Below, piece after piece: positions 1-9,852 of a stretch of 43,843 nt of DNA. The notes under the pieces are model-generated. The model saw nothing but the letters and a program-made list of their open reading frames with translations, had not been told where the DNA came from and did not search any database. This stretch comes from an uncultured Clostridia bacterium (GTDB lineage Bacteria > Bacillota > Clostridia > Lachnospirales > Lachnospiraceae). The stretch lies in contig CAMVIN010000006.1 in the NCBI GenBank assembly GCA_947167565.1, positions 1 to 43,843 of the forward strand, given 5' to 3'. The position numbers were made by a program, and so were the translations under genes. How positions within the stretch are numbered: position 1 is the first letter of the stretch; every line of letters starts with the position of its first letter.

Positions 1-1359
1 CTTCATTTCCTTATTATCCGCATACTCGATGAGATAATAGTGATCTCTCGGAAGTTCTCTTCTCGTAGATATCTGTACTTTCAAATCATCCCCGGAAGCT
101 TTAGCGGATACCTTCGCATAGCAGGCATGTAAGGTATAGTTGATTCTCGGAAGAGTGAGTGTCCTGGCAAAATAAGGATCAACACTTACCTCCTGCTGTT
201 CCAGATTTCCCTCTTTATCCTTCCAGCCGGTAAAGACATAGCCCTTTTTCTTTGGTGTCGGCAGAATAAGCTTCTGTTTTCCGAACTGATAGGTCGTTGT
301 CTTCTTCCCTTTCATCTTACCACCGTGCAGTTTGTAAGTTATTTTTAATTTCTTCGGTACAGCCTTTGCCGTCTTTCCGGCACCTACCGCCTTTACCTTA
401 CGCTTTCCAACTCTCCACGACAGTCCCTTGCTTGCATGACTGAGAGTTATTTTAATCGAGGAATGGTTTACCACTTTTCTAAGACTGTGGTTGGCATACA
501 GAGCACTCTTTTCAAAAGTTTTTACTGTTTTTGGTATGGTGAGAGTTTTCACACACCGGCACTCTTTAAACGCCTCTTCTTTTACCGTTTTTAACTTTTT
601 TGGCAGTTTAATTTTTTTCAGAGACTTGCAGTAGGAAAATGCCTCTTTCCCTATCGTCTCCAATTTCTCCGGCAAAGTCACAGTTTTTAAATTTTCGCAA
701 TAGAAAACCACTTCGTCACTTAACTTTTTCATATTTTTAGAAAAGCGAATTGACTCAATATCTGTATACCGAAATGCCGCATTGTCCACCTGTGTCACAC
801 TGTCCGGCAGGATTACCTTTTTCAGCGACACCGCTTGAAATGCCATCGTGCCGATAGACTTCAGTTTTTTCGGGAATTTAATGGACATGAGTTTTTTGCA
901 ACAGAAAAAACATTCTTCTCCGATAGATTTCAGTGTTGAGGGAAGCGAAATATCTTCCAGTTCCTCGCAACTTTGAAACAGAATTTTTCCCAGACCGGTA
1001 ATTCCTTCACCAACCTTGACTTTTTTGATTCCCTGCGAAACGATATCATAAAAAGATTTGTATTTCGTGTGGTCACTTCCCTTTCTGATTTCTGCCATGC
1101 CTGTTCCTGTAATCGTGAGTGTCTTGGTACTCGCATCATACTTATAGGTCGCATTTTCCCCACAAGAACCCTCGGTCGAGTATACCACTTCATTCCAGTC
1201 AATATTTTCTTCCTCTTCTTCCACCCCACTCTCAGTTGTTTCACCCATTGTTGTCTCATCCGTTGCCGCCATGATTGTTCTACAACTGTCGCCAAACATC
1301 ATAGATGTCACAAGGGCAGCCGCCATAATACCTGCAAAAAACCGATTTGTCTTTCTCAT
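1..1359 (-). CDS. BspA-type leucine-rich repeat surface protein with Listeria-Bacteroides (InlB B) repeat, truncated by the window edge
   Basis: Reverse strand reads MRKTNRFFAGIMAAALVTSMMFG... followed by LRR_5-like repeats (LPSTLKSIGEECFFCCKKL, FPKKLKSIGTMAF, LPEKLETIGKEAFSYC) and an InlB-like YKLHGGKMKGKKTTTYQFG..KKGYVFTGW repeat; GAGGTG RBS upstream. Not in the ORF track because its stop lies outside the window. Confidence 0.85.
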   Translation of the reverse strand, partial: MRKTNRFFAGIMAAALVTSMMFGDSCRTIMAATDETTMGETTESGVEEEEENIDWNEVVYSTEGSCGENATYKYDASTKTLTITGTGMAEIRKGSDHTKYKSFYDIVSQGIKKVKVGEGITGLGKILFQSCEELEDISLPSTLKSIGEECFFCCKKLMSIKFPKKLKSIGTMAFQAVSLKKVILPDSVTQVDNAAFRYTDIESIRFSKNMKKLSDEVVFYCENLKTVTLPEKLETIGKEAFSYCKSLKKIKLPKKLKTVKEEAFKECRCVKTLTIPKTVKTFEKSALYANHSLRKVVNHSSIKITLSHASKGLSWRVGKRKVKAVGAGKTAKAVPKKLKITYKLHGGKMKGKKTTTYQFGKQKLILPTPKKKGYVFTGWKDKEGNLEQQEVSVDPYFARTLTLPRINYTLHACYAKVSAKASGDDLKVQISTRRELPRDHYYLIEYADNKEMK

Positions 1360-1369
1360 CTTCATCACC

Positions 1370-2518
1370 TCATTTTTTTATTTTAATCTTTTGGGTCATA
1401 AAAGGTTTATAAATTGTGGAAAAAATTCCATCTGCATCAAAGTAATAGCCAACCTGAACATAATAGGTCTTTCCCTTTTTCATTTTCTTCAGCGTAAGGG
1501 TATCCGCTTTCTTTCCCATCCTGAATGACGCATTCTTTGGTTTTGCAATGAAATTATTCCAATTCATACAGATATACTGCGAGGCATTTTTCATTGCCTT
1601 ATTATCAGCAATCAGCACATAGAAATTCGCACTATAACCAATTTTACTTTCCGGCGTCAACTGAATCTTAATGTTATTCTTTTTGGTCCTCTTAATCTTC
1701 ACCTTTTCATAGACAGCATACAGGGTAAGATTGCCTTTTTGACCGGATAGTTCTCTCCCAAACCAGCCAAATCCCTCTTGCTCGTCACTCCATCCCGCAA
1801 AGATGTATCCCTTCTTCTTCGCGGACGGAAGTTTTGTCGGAGTCATGCCATAGGTATAGGTTTTCACTTTCTTCCCCTTCATCTTTCCGCCCTTTAGCTT
1901 ATAAGAAATCTTATATTTTTTCGGAGTCGCTTTTGCGGTTTTTCCCGACGGTACCACCGTTGTCTTCTCTTTGTCAACATACCAGGAAAGTCCTGAATCT
2001 CTCCAGTTGACATCAATAGTTAGTGCCGAGTGATTGACTACCTCCCGCAAATCATCGTTCCCGTAAAAAATCGACTCTGCCTCTGTCACCTTCGCAGGAA
2101 TCTCCACTCGTTTCAACCGACGGCAATACCGAAAACATTCCTGCCCAATCGATGTGAGCGTTTCCGGCAGTGAAATCTCCGTCACATAAGAATAATGGTA
2201 AAACACTCCTGCAGAGAGTCCCGTAATCCCCTCTCCGACAACAATCTTTTTTATTCTATCTGCGTTTTTTGTGTCAAAAAAGCCATCTGACTCATCTTCA
2301 TTTAAGTCAATCTCCCCGACTTCTCCGGTCCCGCTGATCGTCATCGTCATATCATCGCTGATTGTAAAGGTAGCGTTTTCTCCGCACGTTCCCGATGCCG
2401 GCAGCGTTCCCGCCTGCGACCAGCCCGCCGGAATTAGTCCTCCCACCATACCGATGAGCGCAAGCACGGCAGCCACACGCCATCCTCTCATTCTGTTTGT
2501 CCTCTTGTCCCTTCTCAT
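1370..2518 (-). CDS. Secreted LRR (BspA-like) protein with InlB B-type repeat
   Basis: Signal-like N-terminus, LPETLTSIGQECFRYCRRL LRR, YKLKGGKMKGKKVKTYTYG..KKGYIFAGW repeat; same architecture as the upstream neighbour. Confidence 0.85.
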   Translation of the reverse strand: MRRDKRTNRMRGWRVAAVLALIGMVGGLIPAGWSQAGTLPASGTCGENATFTISDDMTMTISGTGEVGEIDLNEDESDGFFDTKNADRIKKIVVGEGITGLSAGVFYHYSYVTEISLPETLTSIGQECFRYCRRLKRVEIPAKVTEAESIFYGNDDLREVVNHSALTIDVNWRDSGLSWYVDKEKTTVVPSGKTAKATPKKYKISYKLKGGKMKGKKVKTYTYGMTPTKLPSAKKKGYIFAGWSDEQEGFGWFGRELSGQKGNLTLYAVYEKVKIKRTKKNNIKIQLTPESKIGYSANFYVLIADNKAMKNASQYICMNWNNFIAKPKNASFRMGKKADTLTLKKMKKGKTYYVQVGYYFDADGIFSTIYKPFMTQKIKIKK

Positions 2519-2620
2519 ATAAAAACCTCCATTCTAAGCACGGTCTGTTTCATGCTTTCTGTATATATAACGAATCAAAAAAGAAAAAAGTTGCAAAAAT
2601 TAAATTTTTTTCAAAAAATT

Positions 2621-2649
2621 TTTACAAACTCCCTGTTATCATGTATAAT
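2621..2649 (+). promoter_or_regulatory. sigma-A type promoter for azlCD
   Basis: TTTACA (2621-2626), 17-nt spacer, TATAAT (2644-2649), upstream of the ATG at 2688. Confidence 0.75.
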
Positions 2650-2687
2650 TATGTAGCGTAACTAAAATACAAGAGGTAAAAAATCAA

Positions 2688-3407
2688 ATGAACAAGAATA
2701 AAGAAGAACTAACTTTTTCCCGGGGATTACGTCTTGGCGTTCCCATCGGCCTGGGCTATCTGTCAGTTTCTTTCACGTTCGGTATTCTGGCAGTTTCCTA
2801 CGGTCTCTTCTGGTGGCAGGCTGTTTTGATTTCCATGCTGTGTGTGACATCTGCCGGACAACTCGCCGGCATTACCGTCATGCTCTCACCGGGACACTAT
2901 CTGGAGATGCTGATTTCTCAGATAACAATTAATGTCCGCTATTCTTTTATGTCCATCTCGCTCTCCCAGAAGGTGGACAAAAAATTCCGAGGCATCTGGC
3001 GGTGGCTTCTCAGTTTTATGATGACAGATGAAATTTTTGCCGTAGCCGTCACGCAGAGAAAAGTCTCCCGTGCTTTTTTTGCCGGTCTTTCCATTGCGCC
3101 ATATCTTGGCTGGACATTGGGAACCCTGTGTGGCGCACTCCTCGGAAACATACTGCCGGCACGACTGATGAGTGCCTTAAACATCGCAATTTATGCGATG
3201 TTTGTCGCCATTGTCGTCCCGGAATTAAAAAAGGCAAGACCGGATGGAAAGCGCCCGCTCGTTCCGGTTGTCGCGCTCGCTATCCTTTTTAGCCTTGCCT
3301 TTCACTATATACCCGGGTTAAAAGAGGTTCCCGCCGGTCTGTCCATCAGTATCTGCGCCGTCCTCTCTGCCTCGATTGGTGCCACCCTGTATCCCGTGGA
3401 AGATTAA
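2688..3407 (+). CDS. azlC: AzlC family branched-chain amino acid permease, large subunit
   Basis: Protein reads as AzlC (GLRLGVPIGLGYLSVSFTFGILA..., TDEIFAV); followed by a small AzlD-like protein. Confidence 0.9.
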   Translation: MNKNKEELTFSRGLRLGVPIGLGYLSVSFTFGILAVSYGLFWWQAVLISMLCVTSAGQLAGITVMLSPGHYLEMLISQITINVRYSFMSISLSQKVDKKFRGIWRWLLSFMMTDEIFAVAVTQRKVSRAFFAGLSIAPYLGWTLGTLCGALLGNILPARLMSALNIAIYAMFVAIVVPELKKARPDGKRPLVPVVALAILFSLAFHYIPGLKEVPAGLSISICAVLSASIGATLYPVED

Positions 3408-3431
3408 TACCCACTATTTCAATCAAAGGAG

Positions 3432-3758
3432 ATGTTATCTATGCCGCTTACAAACTATTTTCTCTACCTCGCTGTCATGGCGGGCTCAACCTATCTGATT
3501 CGTTCGATTCCCTTCGTGGCAATTCAGAAGAAAATTGAAAATCGCTTTATCCGGTCTTTTCTCACCTACATTCCCTACGCTGTTCTGACCGCAATGACAA
3601 TACCTGCTATTTTTTACGCACCAAGCCGCGTGGAAGCCGCTGCCGTCGGACTTCTTGTGGCCATTCTTCTCTCCTTAAAGAACAAGGGACTTCTTCTCGT
3701 TGCCGTCTGTGCCAGTGCCGCTGTCTTTGTCACAGAGTGGGTGCTTTGCTTATTCTGA
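3432..3758 (+). CDS. azlD: AzlD family branched-chain amino acid transport protein
   Basis: 108 aa hydrophobic protein with YLIRSIPF and PAIFYAP; directly downstream of azlC. Confidence 0.85.
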   Translation: MLSMPLTNYFLYLAVMAGSTYLIRSIPFVAIQKKIENRFIRSFLTYIPYAVLTAMTIPAIFYAPSRVEAAAVGLLVAILLSLKNKGLLLVAVCASAAVFVTEWVLCLF

Positions 3759-3785
3759 TTTTATTAGCGATTTATTCTTTAACTT

Positions 3786-5354
3786 CTACTCCACCAGTTT
3801 GATAAAATCGTACTCATCATCCTGAAATCCGTTCGAGGCTACTGCGAAATACGCGCAGTCAAGCAAATCCTCATCGACAAAATATCCCATGTGGAACTCT
3901 TTTTCATCTCCCGGCTCCAGTTCGATATACTCGAGTGCGTCAATTTTTCTTTCCCTGCAAAATGCCGCCGTCTGAAGGGAGAACAAATCACCGCCGTTCT
4001 CACTGTTCCCCATCTGGCAGATCTCAACTTCTCGCGGTCTGAGATATTCCTGGTACACATCGCTGTCCGGCAGCCCGCCGTTCGTGACATAATCTTCACC
4101 GGACTTGCTCTTTTTCAGATAAGCAATATTGTTAAACAGGTTGTAGTATTCGCTCCACTCTCCATCCGTCGCATTTTTAACACGGAACGTAATCTCCACA
4201 AATTTCTGTTTCACCTGTTCACTTCCCACAACTTTTCGTCCCGGCTCATTCACACCGCCACCGTACTGCACAATCTCTCTCGTGTAGTCTTTCAGAGTTC
4301 CGTCCTCCTCCGAGAACACAGAGCGGTTCTTCCACTGTCTCAACTCCCAGCCGTCATAATATTTGTCCTTATCAAGAGGCATTTTATCACTGACTGTCAC
4401 CGCTTCAACTTTAACCTGAAGACCGGTATCTTTCTGAATCTTTCTGCCGGAAGCAATCTGGCTCTTATCAATCTTTGTCTTACTCTTCTCCCACTGTTCT
4501 CCATCCTGGAACCATTTCAAATCCTCTTCACTGATTGCGTCTTCACGCAGATAGTCGGACAGGGACACATAGACAGAACCTTCTTCACTCTGGTCTTTTG
4601 CCTCTTTGAGTGTAATACCGGAAATCAGAGCAAGTGCCTCATGTTTATCATATGCTGCGCCAACATTGAACTTCAGAATATAGCCCTCTTCATCACAGAT
4701 GACATAAATTTCCGCCCCCCCGCCATATTCTTCGTTGCTGCTGCCCTCTACTCCACCATTCAGAATATAATATGCGGTATTTCCATTGACTTTTTCTTCA
4801 GATTTCTCCTTGACATCGGTGAATAACAGGGTCGCCTTTTGTTTCTCTGTATTATCTACCCGGATAACCTGACAGGACACAAAGTGGGTCGTCTCCTCCT
4901 GAAAACGATTCTCTGAATCATTTGTCTTATAATTGAAAAGATAATATCCCTGACCTTCTTTTCCTTTTTCTGCCTCCTTTACCTCGTACCGGTCTGTCAC
5001 AGCCGAGTAATCCAAATCCATGTACGCAAGTTTCCCTGAGTCCTCCGACGCTGTCCCTTTTAATTTCATCTCAACCTTGTATTCAGCAGGGTTCTTCACC
5101 GAAACCGTCAGATACCTGTAAATCTTTTTTGCTGCGTAAGTAGTTGACGGAACAATCAGAGCGACAAGGCAGGCAGCCACCGCAACCTTCCATCCCGTCC
5201 CATGTTTTCTTGCCTTTTTCTTATAGTGCTCAGACTTTCTGATTTCCTCCAGCACATTATTCTGCAAGCGGTGAATTTCTATCTCGGATAATTTTTCCTG
5301 CTCCAACGTGCCGCTCACCTCATTCTCAGTAATATTAATTTTTTTATCACTCAT
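3786..5354 (-). CDS. Membrane-anchored anti-sigma-factor-like protein with large extracytoplasmic domain
   Basis: Single TM segment (WKVAVAACLVALIVPSTTYA) after about 55 cytoplasmic residues; overlaps the 3' end of an ECF sigma gene. Confidence 0.7.
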   Translation of the reverse strand: MSDKKINITENEVSGTLEQEKLSEIEIHRLQNNVLEEIRKSEHYKKKARKHGTGWKVAVAACLVALIVPSTTYAAKKIYRYLTVSVKNPAEYKVEMKLKGTASEDSGKLAYMDLDYSAVTDRYEVKEAEKGKEGQGYYLFNYKTNDSENRFQEETTHFVSCQVIRVDNTEKQKATLLFTDVKEKSEEKVNGNTAYYILNGGVEGSSNEEYGGGAEIYVICDEEGYILKFNVGAAYDKHEALALISGITLKEAKDQSEEGSVYVSLSDYLREDAISEEDLKWFQDGEQWEKSKTKIDKSQIASGRKIQKDTGLQVKVEAVTVSDKMPLDKDKYYDGWELRQWKNRSVFSEEDGTLKDYTREIVQYGGGVNEPGRKVVGSEQVKQKFVEITFRVKNATDGEWSEYYNLFNNIAYLKKSKSGEDYVTNGGLPDSDVYQEYLRPREVEICQMGNSENGGDLFSLQTAAFCRERKIDALEYIELEPGDEKEFHMGYFVDEDLLDCAYFAVASNGFQDDEYDFIKLVE

Positions 5355-5928
5355 AGCAAACGCCCCTCTCTATTAACTTTTCCTGCAATTTCTTTTTCTG
5401 CCTGCGAAGCCTGCTCTCCACGTTATCTTCGCTCAGATGAACAACTCCGGCAATCTCACGCACAGTGTAATAGTAAAAATATTTTAAAAGAAAAATCGTC
5501 CGGTTCGGCTCCTCCATCTCGGAAATTGTCTCGTGAACCATTGCGTAATTATATCGTCTTGCAAACTCATCCTCCAGACTGACACTCTGCTGCCCGAGAA
5601 TTTCCTCAATTCCCTCGTAGTCCATCGCGTCCGTGGACAGACAGCCCTTTTTAATCTCCCTCTGTCTTATATCCAGCGCACAGTTTCTCGCAATCTGATA
5701 TAAATACCCCTTGAAATTTTTCTTGATTTTCCCGCCTGTCGTCATGCTCTCCCACAGTCGGACAAAACTCTCCTGCATCGCATCCTCCACAAGACTCCGG
5801 TTACCGCCTTGAAGGATGTGGGAACAGATTGTCTTTACCGCTCCCCCGTACTGCTCAATTGCCAGACAGATTGCTTTTTCTGAATCTTTTTTAAAACATT
5901 GAATAATCTGTTTTTCATTCTTATCCAT
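5347..5928 (-). CDS. ECF-type RNA polymerase sigma factor
   Basis: Sigma-70 region 2 (AMQESFVRLWESMTTGGKIKKNFKGYLYQIARNCALDIRQRE) and region 4 (REIAGVVHLSEDNVESRLRRQKKKL). ORF extends to 5988; ATG at 5928 preceded by GAGAGG preferred. Confidence 0.85.
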   Translation of the reverse strand: MDKNEKQIIQCFKKDSEKAICLAIEQYGGAVKTICSHILQGGNRSLVEDAMQESFVRLWESMTTGGKIKKNFKGYLYQIARNCALDIRQREIKKGCLSTDAMDYEGIEEILGQQSVSLEDEFARRYNYAMVHETISEMEEPNRTIFLLKYFYYYTVREIAGVVHLSEDNVESRLRRQKKKLQEKLIERGVCYE

Positions 5929-6217
5929 GGCAACCTCTCTTTTCGTTTTGCAAAGTTTTTTGTTTCTCTGAAAGCTTTCATAGTACAAGACGTTTTTTTT
6001 CAGTGATTTCCGTCATTACACAGATAAATCTTACCACAAAAAAAGCCACCGAACCTAACAGGGTAAAATGCCCCGTCAAGCCCGACGGTCAACCGATAAA
6101 CTAACCGTGTAATATTATAGTTATGCAACCGGCTTTTCTATACTACAGCTATGATGCTTATATAACACATCAGTACTGCTTACATCCTTATCATAATTAA
6201 CACTTACGATCAGCATT

Positions 6218-6430
6218 TTATTCTTCCTTGATGGCATCCACCGGACACCCATCCGCACACTCATGCACTACATCTTTGTTCTCTTCTGTTGTCTCTGCGA
6301 TAGCCTCAGCTTTTCCGGTGTCGTCAAATTGAAACACCTCCGGCGCATTTCCCACACAAAAGCCACAGCTAATACATAAATCCTGATCTACATAAGCACT
6401 CATTTTTCTCGCTCCTTCCTGATAATTCAT
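6218..6430 (-). CDS. 4Fe-4S ferredoxin
   Basis: CISCGFC ... CADGCPVDAI cluster motif; internal start MSAYVDQDLC at 6403 is likely. Confidence 0.85.
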   Translation of the reverse strand: MNYQEGARKMSAYVDQDLCISCGFCVGNAPEVFQFDDTGKAEAIAETTEENKDVVHECADGCPVDAIKEE

Positions 6431-6451
6431 TTATTATATCGGTAGTATTTC

Positions 6452-8800
6452 CTATTTTTTTCTCTTTATACCATTTAACAGCATTTTTATTTGTTCCTGC
6501 TCAGTCTCTGAAACTTCTCTGTCAGAAAATCCTGCCCGCTGCAAAATATCAATGACCTCTTCTCTCTGACTCTCATCCAACTGCAAGTAGCCGTTTTCAT
6601 CCAGCCACGACACCTGCTCCCGATAATTGGAGCAAGAAGATATATCTGTTTTCTTTGACAGTCTATGAATCATTTTTCCGTAATCTATAATAATCTGATC
6701 ATTTCTACTTGCATGAGCATATGCATATGCAGTTCGCATTCTTCTCATCAGCCAGATTAGGAACACAACAAAAACCGCAATGACTATAACTGCTCCGACT
6801 GCAAGCACAGAAATTCTTCCTGTCGCCTCATTCATCACCGGATTGTTATTAATATCCACATCGCTCTGGTTTGCCGCCTCACCATTTGAAGAATCGCGAA
6901 ACAACTGCATCAATCGCTGCAACATACTCATACCGGAAATTCCCGATTCGCGGGACGGCGGCGTAAGTTCCACTGTCACCCATCCCAGGGAAGAATCATA
7001 TATCTCTACCCATGCATGTGCGTTTGCATCACTGACATCAACAGAAATCACTTCCGTCTCCCCCAACGGATTGTAACCCTCATAATAATCCTGATACGAT
7101 TTATCAGTCAAAACAGTACCCTCTTCAGAAATGTCAATCGGATCAACCGCATATCCCTCAATATACCGTGCCGGCACTCCGAGGTATCGCAGAATCAACG
7201 TCGATGCACTGGCATAGTGTGCACAATATCCTCTCTTGTTCTCTTTTAGAAAATAATTGACAAAATCTTTGGAATACGGTGTTGCCCCCGGTCTCATGGT
7301 ATACGGAATATTATCCCTGTAATACGCTGCTAATTTTTCAACCTTTTCCTCCAAACTCTGATTCTTATCAAGTCCTGCTTCCCGACAAAATTCACCGATA
7401 ACTTCCAGATTCTCCTGCGGCACATTCAGCCATTCCTTCTCATTGATATTTTCTTTAATTGGAGAAATCTTTCCCACAGGCGGATAATACGTATACTCCT
7501 CTGTCCGATTCGGATATGTTACTCCCAGGATATCTTCCGAATAGTAAGGAAGATAGACACCGATTGCTGCTGCCACATTTGTCACTTTCATACGTGCTTT
7601 CGCCGAGTCTTTGTTTCCTTTCTCAAAATCATTTTTCCTTGTTGTCGCAGTGACATCAACCTGCTCTCTCACCGGATTTCCTTTACTGTCCGTCTGACGC
7701 TGCCAGCGATTCGTATACGGCTGATAATCAGCTCCCGTGTAGGTCTTCAAATAAAGGCGTTCACTGTTGTACGGCGTATATTCCACTTTTAAATCCGGTT
7801 CATAATCCAGACTAATGGAACTGACACCACCGAGTCTTCCGCTCATCAGACCACCGGTATTCGGATAAAAATTAAACAATCCCATAATACCCAGCATCAT
7901 AAAGTTCTGTACAACATCTTCTGAATTTTCCTTCATCTGACTTTTAGTCCGGGTTGTCTCGTACATCTTTTTCGGATAAATTACGGAAATCGCCTCAGCT
8001 AAAAAAACACTGCTTACCAGTAACACGAGCACTGCAGAAATCACTGTTCTACTCGCGTAGATATAAGATATTTTCTTCTTTTTCATTGAAAACGTATAGC
8101 AATCATTCTTCGTTGACAGCCCATAATGACCATTTCCCCGGAGTGCATAAGCACCAATCAGACCGGAAAATAGCATGGCCACATAAAACGGTGACGGCTC
8201 CATATCAATATACAACGGGAAAAACAATACGACAAAGACAAGCGGCACTGCAATAATATACTGCATTCTTCTGGAAATAAACACATTCAGAAGGACACAC
8301 ATCCCCCAGCCAATATAACTCATCGATATCGTAACTGCCAAATATCGGTTGCTGACTTGCTCCGCAAACAATCGTACCGCCGCACTATTGAAATAAACGG
8401 AAGCCTGCTCGCCCAGTTCATTGGCAACTGCAAAAAATCCACTGCTAATATAACTGCGAAACGCCAGTCCCACAACAAGCATAATAAACAGCAACACAAA
8501 ATAACCAAGATTTTCCCACAACTTACTGTAATAGAGGCAGGAACAGAACACTGCCCCCAGAAAAACAGCTATATGAACAGCAATCCACGAGTAATTAACA
8601 CTCAGAGATGACAGATAACAACCAATCCCCCCCATAACGATAAGATAAACTAATAACCCTTTTATCAGCAGGGTAAATAAACGGTTTTCTTCCTGTTTCC
8701 AAGAATCCGGCCGCAATTTCACTCCCTCTGATATAAAAAGGTCATCTGTCTTTTTTTCTTTTCTCTTAAACATTTTCACGCATCTCCACCTGCACATCAC
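6452..8800 (-). CDS. TgpA-like transmembrane transglutaminase-family protein
   Basis: Multiple N-terminal TM helices; transglutaminase core GYCAHYASASTLILRYLGVPARYIEGY and NAHAWVEIYDSSLGWVTVELTPP; adjacent DUF58 and MoxR genes. Confidence 0.9.
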   Translation of the reverse strand: MMCRWRCVKMFKRKEKKTDDLFISEGVKLRPDSWKQEENRLFTLLIKGLLVYLIVMGGIGCYLSSLSVNYSWIAVHIAVFLGAVFCSCLYYSKLWENLGYFVLLFIMLVVGLAFRSYISSGFFAVANELGEQASVYFNSAAVRLFAEQVSNRYLAVTISMSYIGWGMCVLLNVFISRRMQYIIAVPLVFVVLFFPLYIDMEPSPFYVAMLFSGLIGAYALRGNGHYGLSTKNDCYTFSMKKKKISYIYASRTVISAVLVLLVSSVFLAEAISVIYPKKMYETTRTKSQMKENSEDVVQNFMMLGIMGLFNFYPNTGGLMSGRLGGVSSISLDYEPDLKVEYTPYNSERLYLKTYTGADYQPYTNRWQRQTDSKGNPVREQVDVTATTRKNDFEKGNKDSAKARMKVTNVAAAIGVYLPYYSEDILGVTYPNRTEEYTYYPPVGKISPIKENINEKEWLNVPQENLEVIGEFCREAGLDKNQSLEEKVEKLAAYYRDNIPYTMRPGATPYSKDFVNYFLKENKRGYCAHYASASTLILRYLGVPARYIEGYAVDPIDISEEGTVLTDKSYQDYYEGYNPLGETEVISVDVSDANAHAWVEIYDSSLGWVTVELTPPSRESGISGMSMLQRLMQLFRDSSNGEAANQSDVDINNNPVMNEATGRISVLAVGAVIVIAVFVVFLIWLMRRMRTAYAYAHASRNDQIIIDYGKMIHRLSKKTDISSCSNYREQVSWLDENGYLQLDESQREEVIDILQRAGFSDREVSETEQEQIKMLLNGIKRKK

Positions 8801-9845
8801 CGTCTTCCCTGTACACAGACAAGTACGTCTTTAAGAACGGGAAGCAATTCTTGATATAAGCGTTTTGATTATCCCCCAGATGACCGCTCACCGGTATCCG
8901 GTACAAATCGCAAAACGCGTCACCCACTTCCTCCATTGTGCCACACCGGTACTCGTCGAACTGAAACATATTCTCGTTCCAGCACAATAAACATACCGGC
9001 ATACGATTGTCTATCATATTTTTTCCCAAACTGTAAACGGTTTTCAAAATCTGTTCTGACTCTCTTTTGTCCTCAGACAGGTGAATGAGAATTACCATCT
9101 CACTTCCCGCCACTGCCACGCGCTCTTTTACCATCAACATATCCTGCTTGGCAGATAATTTCCAGTGAATATCCCGGATTCTGTCCCCCGGAATGTATTC
9201 ACGGATATCGCTCACCTCCGAAAAATCATTTCCTTTTTCCTTACTTTCTTCAGTCTCGGCAGCCCCTGCCAAATATTCCTCTGTAGAAATCTGCTCGGTC
9301 TCATGAGCGACAGGGAGAATAAAAAATTCACACTCCCTGACAACGTTCCAGCGACAGGTAACAAGTCCTAATATGTCCTGAAACACACAGCCGTCAACAG
9401 AAATCTGAAACCGTCCCAAATCCTCAAATTCCAACGGAACCCGCAGAAAACTTGTCCCGTGCATTCGAATCGGCATGGAGACTGTAACATTGGATTCATT
9501 TTCATAAAAAGTATTTGCAATACGAAACTGAATCCGGCTGTCAAGCACCGGATACCACTTCGGATTTCCGATTCGGATTTCAAGAGGTGCAACCTCTCCG
9601 GCATCCGAGCGACTCCACCCTGCACCGAGCTCTAATGTAAGCGTTGTTCTCATCATTAGAATGCCGGCAACAGACAAAATTGCCATCATGACAAGAAGCA
9701 CAAGCAGAATACACCAAAAGTAATTGCCGAGATAGAGAAGCATAAAAATGTCCATCGCCACTAAAAGCAGATACATAATCACTCTCATCGGACGCCATAC
9801 TAATTTATATGTAGGTTCTTTCACACTTTTCCTCCATTTGCACAT
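8766..9845 (-). CDS. DUF58 domain-containing protein
   Basis: Two N-terminal TM segments; DUF58 motif FSEVSDIREYIPGDRIRDIHWKLSAKQDMLMVKE. Confidence 0.9.
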   Translation of the reverse strand: MCKWRKSVKEPTYKLVWRPMRVIMYLLLVAMDIFMLLYLGNYFWCILLVLLVMMAILSVAGILMMRTTLTLELGAGWSRSDAGEVAPLEIRIGNPKWYPVLDSRIQFRIANTFYENESNVTVSMPIRMHGTSFLRVPLEFEDLGRFQISVDGCVFQDILGLVTCRWNVVRECEFFILPVAHETEQISTEEYLAGAAETEESKEKGNDFSEVSDIREYIPGDRIRDIHWKLSAKQDMLMVKERVAVAGSEMVILIHLSEDKRESEQILKTVYSLGKNMIDNRMPVCLLCWNENMFQFDEYRCGTMEEVGDAFCDLYRIPVSGHLGDNQNAYIKNCFPFLKTYLSVYREDGDVQVEMRENV

Positions 9846-9852
9846 GCAATTC

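Noticed and set aside
973-1528. Plus-strand ORFs at 973-1386 and 1271-1528
   Set aside because: Antisense to the two LRR genes, Cys/His/Phe-rich shadow translations.
3891-4826. 311-aa plus-strand ORF
   Set aside because: Entirely antisense to the better supported anti-sigma-like gene (3786-5354); composition looks like an antisense shadow ORF and no RBS context was convincing.
6040-6150. Riboswitch (c-di-GMP, glycine, fluoride and similar)
   Set aside because: Could not match the conserved core of any class I can recall; kept only as a structured element.
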